From: Diphasiastrum complanatum
Lineage: Eukaryota; Streptophyta; Lycopodiopsida; Lycopodiales; Lycopodiaceae
Length of the DNA stretch: 64,000 bases
Direction: 5' to 3'
Assembly: GCA_029204225.1 (NCBI GenBank)
Contig: MU832608.1
Coordinates: 1-64,000, forward strand
Part shown: positions 12,258 through 24,655 of the stretch, piece after piece
Layout of the letters: each line of letters begins with the position of its first letter
Position numbering within the stretch: position 1 is the first letter of the stretch
Translations under genes and position numbers: made by a program
Notes under the pieces: generated by a model
Told to the model about the DNA's origin: nothing
Seen by the model: the letters and a program-made list of their open reading frames with translations, nothing else
Databases searched by the model: none

Positions 12258-12515
12258 CTCCCTAATATATCTAACTATAACTAGACCTGATCTAAGTTAT
12301 AGTGCTGGTAAGCTAAGCCAATCTATGCAAAATCCATTAGTTTGTCATTGGAAAAGTGCCAAAAGGGTGCTAAGGTACATCTCGGCCACCAAAAATTTTG
12401 GCATACTTTATCATGGAACTAATCTTGCTTTGAGAGCATATTCGGATGCTGATTTTGCAGGTGAGAAGGTGGATAGGAAGTTGTTGGAGGGTTTGCGGAT
12501 CCCAAGGCAACCCTA
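12258..12515 (+). pseudogene. Copia RT/RNase H fragment joined to gag
   Basis: Directly after the gag piece the sequence reads TRPDLSYSAGKLSQSMQNP, then HWKSAKRVLRYIS and YSDADFAGEKVDRK, the conserved RT-connection/RNase H start of copia pol. The active-site Asp of YSDADFAG is present. Protease, integrase and most of RT are missing, so a single internal deletion joined gag to RNase H. The frame then degenerates, and a gypsy LTR begins at 12554. Confidence 0.85.
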
Positions 12516-12553
12516 ACTCTAGTTAATAAGTGAGAGGGATTTGGCACCCTGCG

Positions 12554-13225
12554 TGTGTAAGTCCAACCCGATGATCACATAGTTATTTGATTGATTAGTT
12601 AAAAGTTAATGAAGGACTTTAGGCCTTTTTGTGGGACTTTTAATGTCACAGGGCCTAAATGTCAAGTTAGTGAATAAAGTTGGGTTTCCTTCCAATTTTG
12701 ATGGTTCCCACACTTTTTTAAATTTGAATAAAAAGAGAGGCAAGATTGGACCAATAGGATTCAGAGGCCAGGGTCCTCTTCTCTACTATAAAAAGAAACC
12801 AACTAGAGTTGCTCCTGATGTTCATTTTCTCATTTCAATAAAGCAGATTGGTTTTCTTTAGAAATGGATTGATGAATGTCCTTGCTCTTCCTCTCTTTTC
12901 CTCCATTTCTCATGCTTTCTTTGGATTTTGCTCATTGTTGGATCTGATCATTATTGGGATTGCTATTTCTTATGCTTTTTGTGAGAGAGAAAGGGAGAGA
13001 GAGAAGAGTAAGTTTCTATCATTGTTGTGGATTTAGGGTTAATGGAAGTAGGATCAATGCTTAGTGTTAATGGATGTAGTGTTAGATCCTCCATTCATGT
13101 TGAAATCTGAACTATACTATCGCTCTCATGGGAACGAACCTCCGCGTGACAACTAACTTCGTCTCTTTGATGCTAGATTGACTAGATCTTGGATTCAGGT
13201 TAGGCAAGAAAAAAAACCCACTACA
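12554..13225 (+). repeat. 5' LTR of the gag-only gypsy element
   Basis: It starts TGTGTAAG and ends ...CTACA, four bases before the primer-binding site. A TATA box (TATAAAAAG, about 12787) and an AATAAA signal (12836-12841) lie inside in the order expected of an LTR promoter and polyadenylation region. The left 150 bp match the truncated 3' LTR at 16305-16459. Confidence 0.8.
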
Positions 13226-13229
13226 ATTT

Positions 13230-13245
13230 TGGCGCCGTTGTCGGA
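13230..13245 (+). promoter_or_regulatory. tRNA-Asp-type primer-binding site
   Basis: TGGCGCCGTTGTCGG follows the LTR after a four-base spacer. From memory, plant tRNA-Asp ends in the complement of TGGCGCCGTTGCCGGGG, which primes Athila/Tat-type gypsy elements. This copy differs at one central position and at its 3' edge. Confidence 0.8.
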
Positions 13246-13544
13246 GAGCTACGCCAATTTTTCAGTTTGCAGCATGTTTGGTTGATGGTTAGCTTGCATT
13301 AGGCATCTTGTCGTGGCATGAATAGTGTTAAATCTACATTTTAGGGTTAGTTTGAGATTGATTTTGCTTGATTTGAGTGGATTTGCTTGTTTGAAATCTA
13401 CTTTGATTATTAAACAGAAAAAACTATTCAGATCACCAATCTTAAGATCCATTTGGAACAAAAATCGGTCAAATCTGTCAAATTTGGTCAAAAAGAGGCA
13501 AAAAGCTTCATCAGAGCTCAGAACTTTTTATCCTCTTTCAAAAA

Positions 13545-14185
13545 ACCTTCGCCGAGTTGCAGACACCTTTGGTTTTGTTTACAGAACCTTCAGTTTGAAG
13601 GGCGAATATTAATTCCTAGCAGATTTTCAGAAACATCAGAAAAACCACCAAAAAACACCAAAAATTATTAAAACCCTAAAAAATACAGAAAAAGAACCTT
13701 CGCCTGATTCATTGTGCCTATATGTGATTTAGATCTATCTATTGCCAGGTCGACGAAGAATAATACCAAAAATAGAAAGGATTTCAGAGGATCAGTTGTC
13801 ATATTGTCATATTTTTGCCAAAAAAAGTCACTTTTTTGCAAAATTACTAGTATTACTCTTGATCATTTGCAAGAACCTTCACCGAGTTTTCAAAACATTC
13901 TATTAATAAAAATATACTATTTTTGAGCTCGGCGAAGATTCTTCTTGATCAGATCACAAAAAATCTTGATTTTTACCCTCGTCAGATTACAGAAACTGTA
14001 TTTCCTTGTGTCAGAAACCTTCGTCCGATTTTCCATAGTTTTATTTGTGTCAAAGCTTCCATCTGAGAAGTCGGTGAAGGTTATTTCCCAAGAAATTGCC
14101 AGAAAAGTGTTCAGAGAGTTTTTTTTTTTTTTCCAAAATAGCACTGTTGAACCTTCGCCGAGCCAATCTTCGCCTAGAGAACTTT
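13545..14185. repeat. Recurrent CTTCGCCGAG motif in the leader
   Basis: Variants of AACCTTCGCCGAG occur near 13545, 13697, 13875, 14017, 14151 and 14168. Inverted copies lie near 13927 (CTCGGCGAAG) and 14070 (TCGGTGAAGG). They are irregularly spaced in otherwise AT-rich untranslated leader. They are not tandem repeats, and their role is unknown. Confidence 0.6.
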
Positions 14186-14385
14186 TGCTAGGCCTATTTT
14201 TAGTTTCTGATTCTCTAGATCAAGTCTAGGTCAAAATTTGGATCAAATCTGATATATTCTGAATTGGATTCCGAGAGATTTATTATTTTTGAGAAGTATC
14301 AATTGATCGAATTCGAAAAGTTTTTCATCATATAGAATCAGAATCTTGAAAAGTGGAATAGAGCTAGCAGATCTAATCTGAGATA

Positions 14386-15885
14386 ATGCCAATGATACTC
14401 AATGAGTTCGAGAAACTTGGGAAGACCCAACAGAAACAGATGGAAAAGTTGCAGTTGCAATTTGATGAAAAGATCAAAGCATTGGAAAATTTCCACGGAA
14501 AAGCAAACAAGGAACCTGAGAAGTTTGCAAAGACTTTTCCTACCAGGGAAAATATCTGGTGTTCTATTTATACAGGAAATCACATAGTGAACGAGTGTCC
14601 TCAATTGAAAAAACGAATGGAAATCAGTGTTTGCCATCTGTGTAATTCACTTGACCATGAGACTGCTTTTTGCAACTTCAACCCTGGGATAATTCAGCAA
14701 CGGTATGCCCAGATGGGATATCGAGAACCACAGTATGGAGGAAATACAGCAGCAAGACTGCGACAATGTACTCTTGGATACCCGGAACGTCTAGCTTTGC
14801 CTGCCCCACCAAAACACTCCGCCCCTCCTGCCAATTTGATGGAACCAGAACCTTACGGAAGTGCTGAGCAATGGAGCTATGGTAATGATCAGGAAGGTGG
14901 ATCTTCAGAACAGTATGCCATTTATGCTGTCGCTCAACAAGAAGCCTCGAAAAATTGGGCCAGAGCACCACTTGGATGCTTTGCATGTGGAGGAAATCAT
15001 AAAGTTGCAGAATTCCCAAATAAAGAAAAATTTGTACCATTCTGTCGTGATTGTGGATATGGGCATTGCTATAAAGACTGTCCAGCAAGACCGAAGCCAC
15101 CACCAGCTATAGCACCTGTAAATTTGATAACAATCAAGCAAGGATTAGTATCTCAGAATAAACCAAGTGCACCCTTGATGGTGGTCACTAGAGCGCAAAA
15201 GTTAGCTCAAGAAGAACCAGTAGTGGATCCAGTACCTGCTGATTCTATACCATTGAACGATACACCAACAACATCGGGAGTCTATCCAAATCTTAATGCA
15301 GAAAAACGAAGATATCAGGATATGAGACAATGGATTAAACATCTGCAAGAAGAAGAGGAACTTGAAGCTGCTAAAGTAACAACTGAAGTTCGGTCTTCAC
15401 CATTGCAGCCTCCAAGAAATTTACGTACGGATATGAATGATCAATTACATCATCACGAAGAACCCTTCGAGATGACTAAACCGGAAGCACCGCATACAGA
15501 ATTACTCATGAACATTTTGTCTAGCAAGATCAATATTTCATTGGGAGAGTTTCTAAAGTTGGTGCCAAAAGCAAAAGAAATCTTAGCGCAAAAGTTAGCT
15601 CAAGAAGAACCAGAAGTCCATCAGAAGCCGTTTTTTTGTGCTGGATTTGAAGAATCTAACGATGTACTCCATGTTGGAGCCGCTTGGGAACGTGAACAAA
15701 AGAATATCACTCTACCGATACAACATAGACAATTTTCTAAAGAAGCAACCGTGATGGATGGCAGTTCAGGTTTGGAAGCTCTCTCCTTGAGAGTGTGTCG
15801 TCTAAAAGTGAGAACAAATAGAGTCTCATTTTATCTTCCCTCGAAATTTAGGAATGCAAAATGTGAGAGCTTAAGCATTGAATGA
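14386..15885 (+). CDS. Gag-like polyprotein with several CCHC/CCCH knuckles
   Basis: An uninterrupted 499-codon frame. Residues about 10-40 form a lysine/glutamine-rich coiled segment. Cysteine/histidine clusters follow: CSIYTGNHIVNEC (near residue 60), CHLCNSLDHETAFC (near 84), CFACGGNHKVAEF (near 200, last cysteine lost) and CRDCGYGHCYKDC (near 220). The C-terminal half is acidic and proline-rich, with the phrase AQKLAQEEP present twice. This architecture fits a retrotransposon nucleic-acid-binding gag. No DTG/DSG protease motif is visible. The long open frame in an otherwise decayed region suggests relatively recent activity or constraint. The start at 14386 is the first ATG of the frame; upstream starts are not evident. 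Confidence 0.7.
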   Translation: MPMILNEFEKLGKTQQKQMEKLQLQFDEKIKALENFHGKANKEPEKFAKTFPTRENIWCSIYTGNHIVNECPQLKKRMEISVCHLCNSLDHETAFCNFNPGIIQQRYAQMGYREPQYGGNTAARLRQCTLGYPERLALPAPPKHSAPPANLMEPEPYGSAEQWSYGNDQEGGSSEQYAIYAVAQQEASKNWARAPLGCFACGGNHKVAEFPNKEKFVPFCRDCGYGHCYKDCPARPKPPPAIAPVNLITIKQGLVSQNKPSAPLMVVTRAQKLAQEEPVVDPVPADSIPLNDTPTTSGVYPNLNAEKRRYQDMRQWIKHLQEEEELEAAKVTTEVRSSPLQPPRNLRTDMNDQLHHHEEPFEMTKPEAPHTELLMNILSSKINISLGEFLKLVPKAKEILAQKLAQEEPEVHQKPFFCAGFEESNDVLHVGAAWEREQKNITLPIQHRQFSKEATVMDGSSGLEALSLRVCRLKVRTNRVSFYLPSKFRNAKCESLSIE

Positions 15886-16304
15886 AGTTAGATGCAATTT
15901 CGAGTCTAATAGTAGCAGGAACATTCAGCTACAATGCAACCATCACAATATATCTAAGATCAACAAGAGTAGCATAAAAAACCCAAGAATGAGATAGTAT
16001 AAAATTTGGTGACAATAGATCAAACTTGAAACGATTTTGAATTAGAACGTTGGAAATACAATGTTGTTATAACCTATTGTAACAAAATTTGTGCGACGCA
16101 AAAATCCTATGAAATTCATTAGAGGTTATGTACTAACCTCTTCTAATATTATTTATCATTTACAAGTTGGTCTAGTATTGACATAAATCTATAACTAATC
16201 ACTAAATATGTGGATTGTGCATTAAACACTTACTTTCAGTCTCAGTTTTTTTTGTGTACATACTTTCAAAGCATATCTTGACCAGCTTTGGGCCACTTTG
16301 AAAG

Positions 16305-16459
16305 TGTGTAAGTCCAACCCGATGATCACACAGAGATTTGATTAGTTGAAAGTCAATAAAAGGACTTTAGGCCTTTTTGCGGGACTTTTAATGTCGCAGG
16401 GCCTAAATGTCAAGTTAGTGAATAAAGTTGGGTTTCCCTCCAATTTTGATGGTTCCCAC
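16305..16459 (+). repeat. Truncated 3' LTR of the gag-only gypsy element
   Basis: It matches the first 150 bp of the LTR at 12554, including GGGCCTAAATGTCAAGTTAG and AATAAAGTTGGGTTTCC (with one substitution). It breaks at 16459, where unrelated sequence begins. Confidence 0.85.
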
Positions 16460-16839
16460 TGCACAAAATCATCATAACCTCTCTCTAAGCTGCATCCAAC
16501 ACGTGTGGGACAGCTCATTGTACTCATCCATATCCATTTGGATAATATCTATCAAGTTTGCCACATCATCCATTGGTGGTTTGTGTTGACATTCTAGATT
16601 CCTACAAAGTAGGACCTAACTCCTATAATTTAGGAGATGTCATATTAGACTCAAATGAAAGCTAATCAAAATGGATCTGAATATTACAAGTGTCATGCGT
16701 AATGTACTCACCACATTTCACTTGACCTACCCCACTTAGAAAAACAGTGTGTAGGGTGTCCAATAAAAACTGATATCAAAGCAAACACATAACCTAATAT
16801 CAAAGACCAAAGTTGTCTTCTTCAAGTATATGCATATGA

Positions 16840-16995
16840 TGTTCATCAATATAACATCCCCTAAAACAACAAATTTGTTCAAAGATGGGAGATAGATTTT
16901 GTAGCCCTTGCTTGAGCTTGCATATTTAAGCATGATCCCTCTTGTGGAAGATGGATCCTCCCTGGTTCTTGTTTCCAATGGCATATGCACATAAC
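16840..16995 (-). pseudogene. Copia integrase C-terminal fragment
   Basis: The minus strand reads SSSKGYKIYLPSLNKFVVL followed by GDVILMN. This corresponds to the copia 'SKGYRVYDP...V..RDV.F' segment between integrase and RT. It is short and isolated, with no adjacent RT or integrase core, so it is a degraded pol remnant. Confidence 0.6.
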
Positions 16996-17034
16996 ATATA
17001 CACCCAAAACTTTCAAGTGATTAAGATTGGGTTT

Positions 17035-18450
17035 CTAAATATATGACACATTTATATCAACTTAAGTACGTTTTACCATTATATCCATTTATCGCCTTTT
17101 ATCCACCCACTTATCCACATTTTAAGCCAAAAAAATTCAAAAAATTGTCATTTTGGCATAAATGATGACTCTTGAAAATCTGTCATCTAAACCAGCATAA
17201 ATGATGATTTTGCTAGGCTTTCATTTATATACGACATATTCATATCAACTTGAAGATGTTATACCATTGTATCCATATATGGCCTTTTATCCACCCACTT
17301 AGCCACAAATTAAGCCAAAGAACTTCAAAAATTTGTCACTTTGTCAAAAATGACGGCTTTTGAAAAGTTGTTGTATAAATCAACATATATGACGATTTTT
17401 CTAGGCCGTCATTTATGTCAATTAAGCTTTAAAAAATGATGATTTAAGCCTATATTTCACATGTATCTATGATTATATATATATTAGTCCATCCATGGTC
17501 ATGTAAAAAAAAGCACCTACTTGCCTTATTAAGTAGGACCAATTACACTTATCGAAGTGCTAAATATCGTTTGATTCATCGATATGCTAGTAGTACACAT
17601 AAACATGCAATATCCCTTAAAAAAGGCCTATTTGTATATTTAATTGAACATTTTTATACTATTAATTATATATAACTACTTTTATGTAGCAACATATTTC
17701 CACATCAATAGATAATAAACAATGGTATTAAGGCATAAACGACATCCTAAAATCCGTCATTTATGCCAATTATGCATGAATTCCATGGATTTAACAATAC
17801 AAGTCACATAGATACATCAAATTATACATTAAATCCATCCATGTATGTCTAGATATACCTACTTATTTTATCATTAGGTATTACACCTATTGAGAGATCC
17901 AATATGGACACATCATTACACATCGATATTCATTGAAAAATATGACACATTCATATCAACCTAGAGATGTTATACCAATACATACATCCATCCATTGCTT
18001 TTATCCACTCACTTATCGACAAATTACGCCAAAAATTTGTCTTTCGAAAGAAAAGATGTGATATAAACCAAATAAATGACAATTTTACTAGATCGTCCAT
18101 TTATGTCAAATTAAGCTTAAAATGACGATTTAAGCCTCTATATGTGACATATATCTATGACATTATATATTAATTAATGCATTCAATGTTCTTGAAGATT
18201 TACCTGATTAATACAAACCCAATATTACACATCAAAGATTTATCAATATGTTGTACACGCATGCATTAATTAATTAATGTGCATTTCAAAAGATTGTCAT
18301 ATTGGCATAAGTTACGGCTTTTGAAAAGTCTTCATTTATATTAACAAACAAAAATGACAATTTTTTTAGCTATCATTTGTGTCAATCAAGCATAAAATGA
18401 TGATTTAAGTGTACATCTCCCATGTGTCTATCATGTTGTATATTAGTTAG
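17035..18450. repeat. Diverged tandem repeats, possibly CACTA subterminal region
   Basis: A block starting ATATGACACATT.ATATCAACTT recurs at about 17039, 17226 and 17939. A second block, GTCATTTATGTCAATTAAGC with variants, recurs near 17212, 17405, 17752, 18095 and 18365, alternating with AAATGACGATTTT-type words that are partly its reverse complement. Such alternating short inverted words are typical of CACTA transposon ends. No transposase frame is present, so the class assignment is inference. Confidence 0.45.
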
Positions 18451-18459
18451 TTAGTCAAT

Positions 18460-20344
18460 GTACTATTTATTTATTATCATTCAATCTATTGATAGATTGG
18501 TATGACATACACAATTATGCTACAAGGGTACGCAAGATATAAATCAATGTATGTACCTACCTATAGCCACAATAAATTAATTATTGGCATAAAAGGATGG
18601 TGTTCTTTTCTTGGCCATCATTTTACCAAAGCACACTATTATCTAAGATTGTCACTCATGTTAGTATAGTAGTTAGTACTAGTAGTAGTAGTATACATAA
18701 CCTATGGTCCTTTTAGTTTTTAATATTCTCAATTTTGGCACAAATGATGTCCTATATAAATTGCAATTAATATTCTCAATTTTGGCACAAATGATGTCCT
18801 ATAACTTGCAATTTGTATCTCGAAGTCATATAAGATCTAGCCATCATTGGAACCTCCACTCCACATCAAGAAAGGTCCACCTTTGAGCCCATCACATCAA
18901 GCTTTGGTCCACCTTTTAAGACCTTTCACCTCAGCCTAACTAACTCCCTCAGCCTTTTAAAGGCAAACAGCATAAGGAGCAACATTGCCTCCCCTCCCCC
19001 TAAGTTGTTTGTATACGATACATATCCATTGCTACCATATAAATATCTATTGCTATACTATATACATTGCAATTAACAAGAAAGTAGTGCATGCTTGAAG
19101 AAGATAAACAAAGTTTTGTCATGATGCATAAAAAAAATTAGATGATTTTAAATACACAAACCTATAATGGTTTTGTCTACATAAAGAAAATTGAGTTTTA
19201 GTGGCAAGGTATCCGAATTTATGAGTGGCATTGGAGTTAGTGGCAAATTATCATAATCTATGAGTGGTAGCCAAGAGGTAACAAGAGACATGCAACAATG
19301 GTGACAATCTGGAGACACAAAGGCAAAGGCAAGCTGTTGGTGACTGACAAGTGTTAAAAGTGTTAAAATATGCATGGAAGGAAGGATTGAAACAAGCAGG
19401 ACGGAGGGGCTGGGCAGCAATCTAGTGGAGGAGAAACAAAAGGTCCCCCGCAAGGAGACATGCTATGGGGCCAGAGGCGTTCGTTAATTAATTAACTGGC
19501 CTCAATAGATGGATTCACTAACATAAGTTCTATATATACTACGCTTACGTGAAACCCACCCAATAGACGCATTGTATGTCAAGGAGCTGGTGTAATCACA
19601 TCATTCAAGCCATTGTGATGAGTGGTGTGAAAACGCCTCTATAATAGTTAAAACCATGCCCAAGGCAAGTTGTCACGAATGGACCTATCATCAATGCCTA
19701 GTTGTGAGCATCATGTTGGACTATTAAGGATGTTTGTTCTTTTTTTTTAAAAGGATACATATGTCATTTCTTCAAAAGTTTCAAAATTATTTTCACACCA
19801 TTCCAAGGAACTTTTAGACGCTGGTGCACACACCAAGAAACTGACGCCAAGCTGCCATCACGTGGCCAAGCTTCGAAAAGTCTCAATCGCCAGAAGATTG
19901 ATCACTCGGAAGATCAAGAATACAGTCAAGATATATACATTATTATTCAATAAATTAATTTAAGTCTAATAGTTTATCAGCTTGGAGGAAGATCAGGGAA
20001 TAATGGAGGGCATCAAAGCAAGCTGGCAAGGAGATGCAACATCTGCTTGTATTATTTACATTCCAGTCTTCACATAACCTGAAGCAACAGTTGTCGAGAC
20101 CAGATATTCATAGATTGTATCCAATTGAGAAAGGTATTATTATACTGTTCATGTCCTTTTCACATACAAGATCCTTACTTCCTTTTAAGAATCCCATTCA
20201 CAAACAATCAAATGCGAAGAAAACGGAACAATTCCAGAAAAGCGAACTTATTGTAAAAAGATTCAACCATAATTTTTCATACTGAAAAGACAACAATATT
20301 GTCCAATACAACATTCTCCATACTAACTATTGATTGGAACTTTC
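18460..20344. other. Intergenic between repeats and alpha-tubulin 3' end
   Basis: No supported gene. The sequence 18485-18800 resembles 55505-55660 (shared CAATCTATTGATAGATT and CTCAAT.TTGGCAC words). A duplicated phrase TATTCTCAATTTTGGCAC occurs at 18721 and 18771. The right part contains the 3' flank of the tubulin gene. No clear minus-strand AATAAA was identified. Confidence 0.4.
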
Positions 20345-22246
<1,902 letters not shown>

Positions 22247-22350
22247 TTACGAAGACGTCTTAACGAAGGAATCGCAGAATAACGCGAAGAAAAGCAGAAA
22301 GCAGGCAAGGTAAAGCACAGAATAGCTATGGCGACAGAGAGCTATGTTCG

Positions 22351-22360
22351 TCTTTTTATG
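22351..22360 (-). promoter_or_regulatory. Possible TATA box of alpha-tubulin
   Basis: The minus strand reads CATAAAAAGA about 155 bp upstream of the start codon. This spacing would give a leader of roughly 120 bp. It is the best TATA-like word in the upstream 250 bp. Confidence 0.45.
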
Positions 22361-22604
22361 CGCCTGTTCGTCCGCAATTAACCAGGATTAATAGAAGCTT
22401 TGAGGTCCGAACACGAGGAAAGAATCCCGTTATGGCCACCGGCACCTGTAAGCTACCTTACCGGCTACCGCCTGTCTAGAGAACGTTTCAGATTTCAAAT
22501 CGAACTTTAAAACTTGAGAGGGCTTGGCCTCTCAATTCCACCTTTTTTTACTTCAATAAACTTCCTTTAAGAGCGGCTTTTTAAAAATGTTGGAGTGTTT
22601 TGGT

Positions 22605-22716
22605 GAAGATCCTCTTTGCTCTCATTGAGGTTTGGAGTTTGACTCGCGTAAAGAGACAAAGTCTCTTTGCTCTCCTTGAGGTTTGGAGTTCGACTCAGAT
22701 CAGGTGCGTAAAGAGA
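22605..22716. repeat. Two-copy tandem duplication upstream of alpha-tubulin
   Basis: Two copies of about 55 bp share CTCTTTGCTCTC.TTGAGGT, then TTTGGAGTT.GACTC and GCGTAAAGAGACA. They lie about 400 bp upstream of the tubulin start codon, outside the core promoter. A regulatory role is possible but unsupported. Confidence 0.75.
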
Positions 22717-22868
22717 CATCCAGGGAAAAACAATGTATTTGTCTGCTTTTCATCAAGGATGACCAGATCAAGCTATTGGTCCTCTGAAGACAAACCTTGT
22801 AATCATGGCCTCAGAGATTTGAATGTTGTTACGTGAAACCCGAGTGAAAATGCCCAATTTTACAAGTG

Positions 22869-22871
<3 letters not shown>

Positions 22872-22925
<54 letters not shown>
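22872..22925. repeat. (CT)n microsatellite, about 27 units
   Basis: An uninterrupted CT array about 0.7 kb upstream of the alpha-tubulin start. On the gene's own strand it reads (GA)n. It is in the same plus-strand CT orientation as the arrays at 7-10 kb. Confidence 0.97.
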
Positions 22926-22930
<5 letters not shown>

Positions 22931-24655
22931 CCACATGATACCCTTCCACCCACTTTTTTGGTGTTTTCTAAGTAATTTGAGTTTTAGAGCTCTTTTCATG
23001 CTTAGATGAAGAATTTGAAGCTAGTTGGTAGGTCGTTGGCATTTGTTGTGATTACTCACCTATGTAGGTCCAACTAGAACACACAAGGCCAGAAGAAGAC
23101 ATAAATACAAGTGCCGATTCTTGAATGATATTATTGAAATCTATAAGCTATTGTTAGGTAATATGTTGCTCGTGGTAATAAACTACAAGTAGTAGCAGTG
23201 ATATTCAAAGCAATTTGGTTGGCTATGGACGGAATCTATCCCACACTAATAGATATGCAAGCATCTAGAATGCATAAGCTCACAAAATAGAGATTGCTCT
23301 CATACCCTATGGGAGAATGAGATGCAAGTATGCTAACATCCAATGGTGTAATACAAGAGAAAAATCAAACAGATGCAATAAACTTTGTCAATAAACAATG
23401 AGTAGATTACAAATACATGATCCAAGTTGGACTATTACACCACTACAAGTTTTGCAAATATTAATTTAGAGTGGTTTCACACGACGCTGCTTGGCAAGTC
23501 CCAAATTCAAAGTGGAGTCTTCCCATTGGTCCAAGGAGGAAAATGGGTCTGCCCCCTTTTCAGACTTAGCTTGAGTTGCCACCATGTGGCAAATAAGGTG
23601 GCATGGGACCCATGCCACGTAACTCAAGCCCATTTTTTGGGCCCGGGGACATTGTCAGGCATGTTAAGTTGTTGGGGGCAACTTTACGAAGATAGACCAA
23701 TTAGATCATAGGGGTTCAAATTGGCCAATCAGATTGTGGCCCTTCATTTGGCACCTGCCAGCCAAGTCTGAAAGCCCCGTCAATGCCAAAATTCAAAAAA
23801 GCACGTCTAGAACCTACTAGTCTAACACACTTAGTACGATTTTTGAAACTCTTCATGATATTAAAAAAAGTAGCACATGGTGTTAAGATCATGGCCATAG
23901 GAATTTTTTGAGAAAATGGCTTAATGTTATCATATTTGGTCTTAACAAAGATTAAATTGTTAGATGCAAAAACCATAATATTAATATGATATTTCAAAAA
24001 ATTTGAACCCATTTGAAACCTAGATACCTAAAAGGTCTCAATTTTTTCTTGCAATAGTTTTATTTGCATTGTTATAAATCTCGCTATTAATCAAACTTTA
24101 AAGGGCCCACAGAAATTCTTTGTGTACCCTTGATGTAGTGTGCCAATCTTAGCATTTAAACATCTAATCCATTCTTGAACATCAAATTGGCATGAAAAAA
24201 ACAAGAAATCGCAAAACTAGATAAATGTAGCAAACCTTCACCAAATTAGATAAAGGAAGGAAGTATTGTTCATCATTATTGATCACTCAACACATTGGGC
24301 CTGAAACTAGAGCATTATCAAAGCTCTCATGTGACTTTAGGCAAATTACACCAAGAAAGCTCTCAAAGACAACTTTCAAGAACACTAAGAGTTCAAAAAT
24401 CACAAATGTAAAATAGCCTTTGAATCAACACAACCTCATAGTGGTCCTTTGTGCCTCTAATTGAATTTGGGGTCTTTTAGCTTAATTTGCGCCTTATAAC
24501 CAGTATTACAACTCCCACTTATACAAATATGGCATGGTTAATTAGGTCACTTTGCTAACTAGATTTCTGAAATAATCCTACCATAATTTAGCACCACGGC
24601 TACATTTAGCAAACTTATGGTTGTCTAAATGGACTAATTATAAAGAGGACATGAC
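22926..24655. other. Non-coding, probably includes a gypsy 3' LTR
   Basis: No gene is supported. A minus-strand gypsy 3' LTR appears to begin at 24656 and run leftward, so much of the right part is probably LTR. Its left end cannot be set without a second copy. Confidence 0.4.
23571..23630. repeat. Inverted repeat with a near-perfect palindrome
   Basis: At 23598-23618, ten-base arms (GTGGCATGGG / CCCATGCCAC) flank a single central base. Outer copies of CTTGAGTT and AACTCAAG extend the symmetry. It may be the core of a small inverted-repeat element. A CACTACAAG word at about 23442 resembles a CACTA-type terminus, but no partner was found. Confidence 0.6.

Larger units (their letters stand above)
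12554..16459 (+). mobile_element. Gypsy-type LTR retrotransposon, gag-only, 3' LTR truncated
   Basis: The element runs from a 5' LTR (12554-13225) through a tRNA-Asp-type primer-binding site (13230), a long leader and a 499-codon gag-like ORF (14386-15885), to a partial 3' LTR (16305-16459). Both LTRs start TGTGTAAGTCCAACCCGATG and stay closely similar until the 3' copy breaks off after GGTTCCCAC. I see no protease, RT or integrase. The interior is only about 3.1 kb, so it looks non-autonomous. It lies immediately right of a deleted copia element. Confidence 0.8.

Noticed and set aside
19148-19453. 101-codon minus-strand frame downstream of tubulin
   Set aside because: No recognisable motif. 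Its leucine/proline-rich, repetitive composition is consistent with a chance frame.
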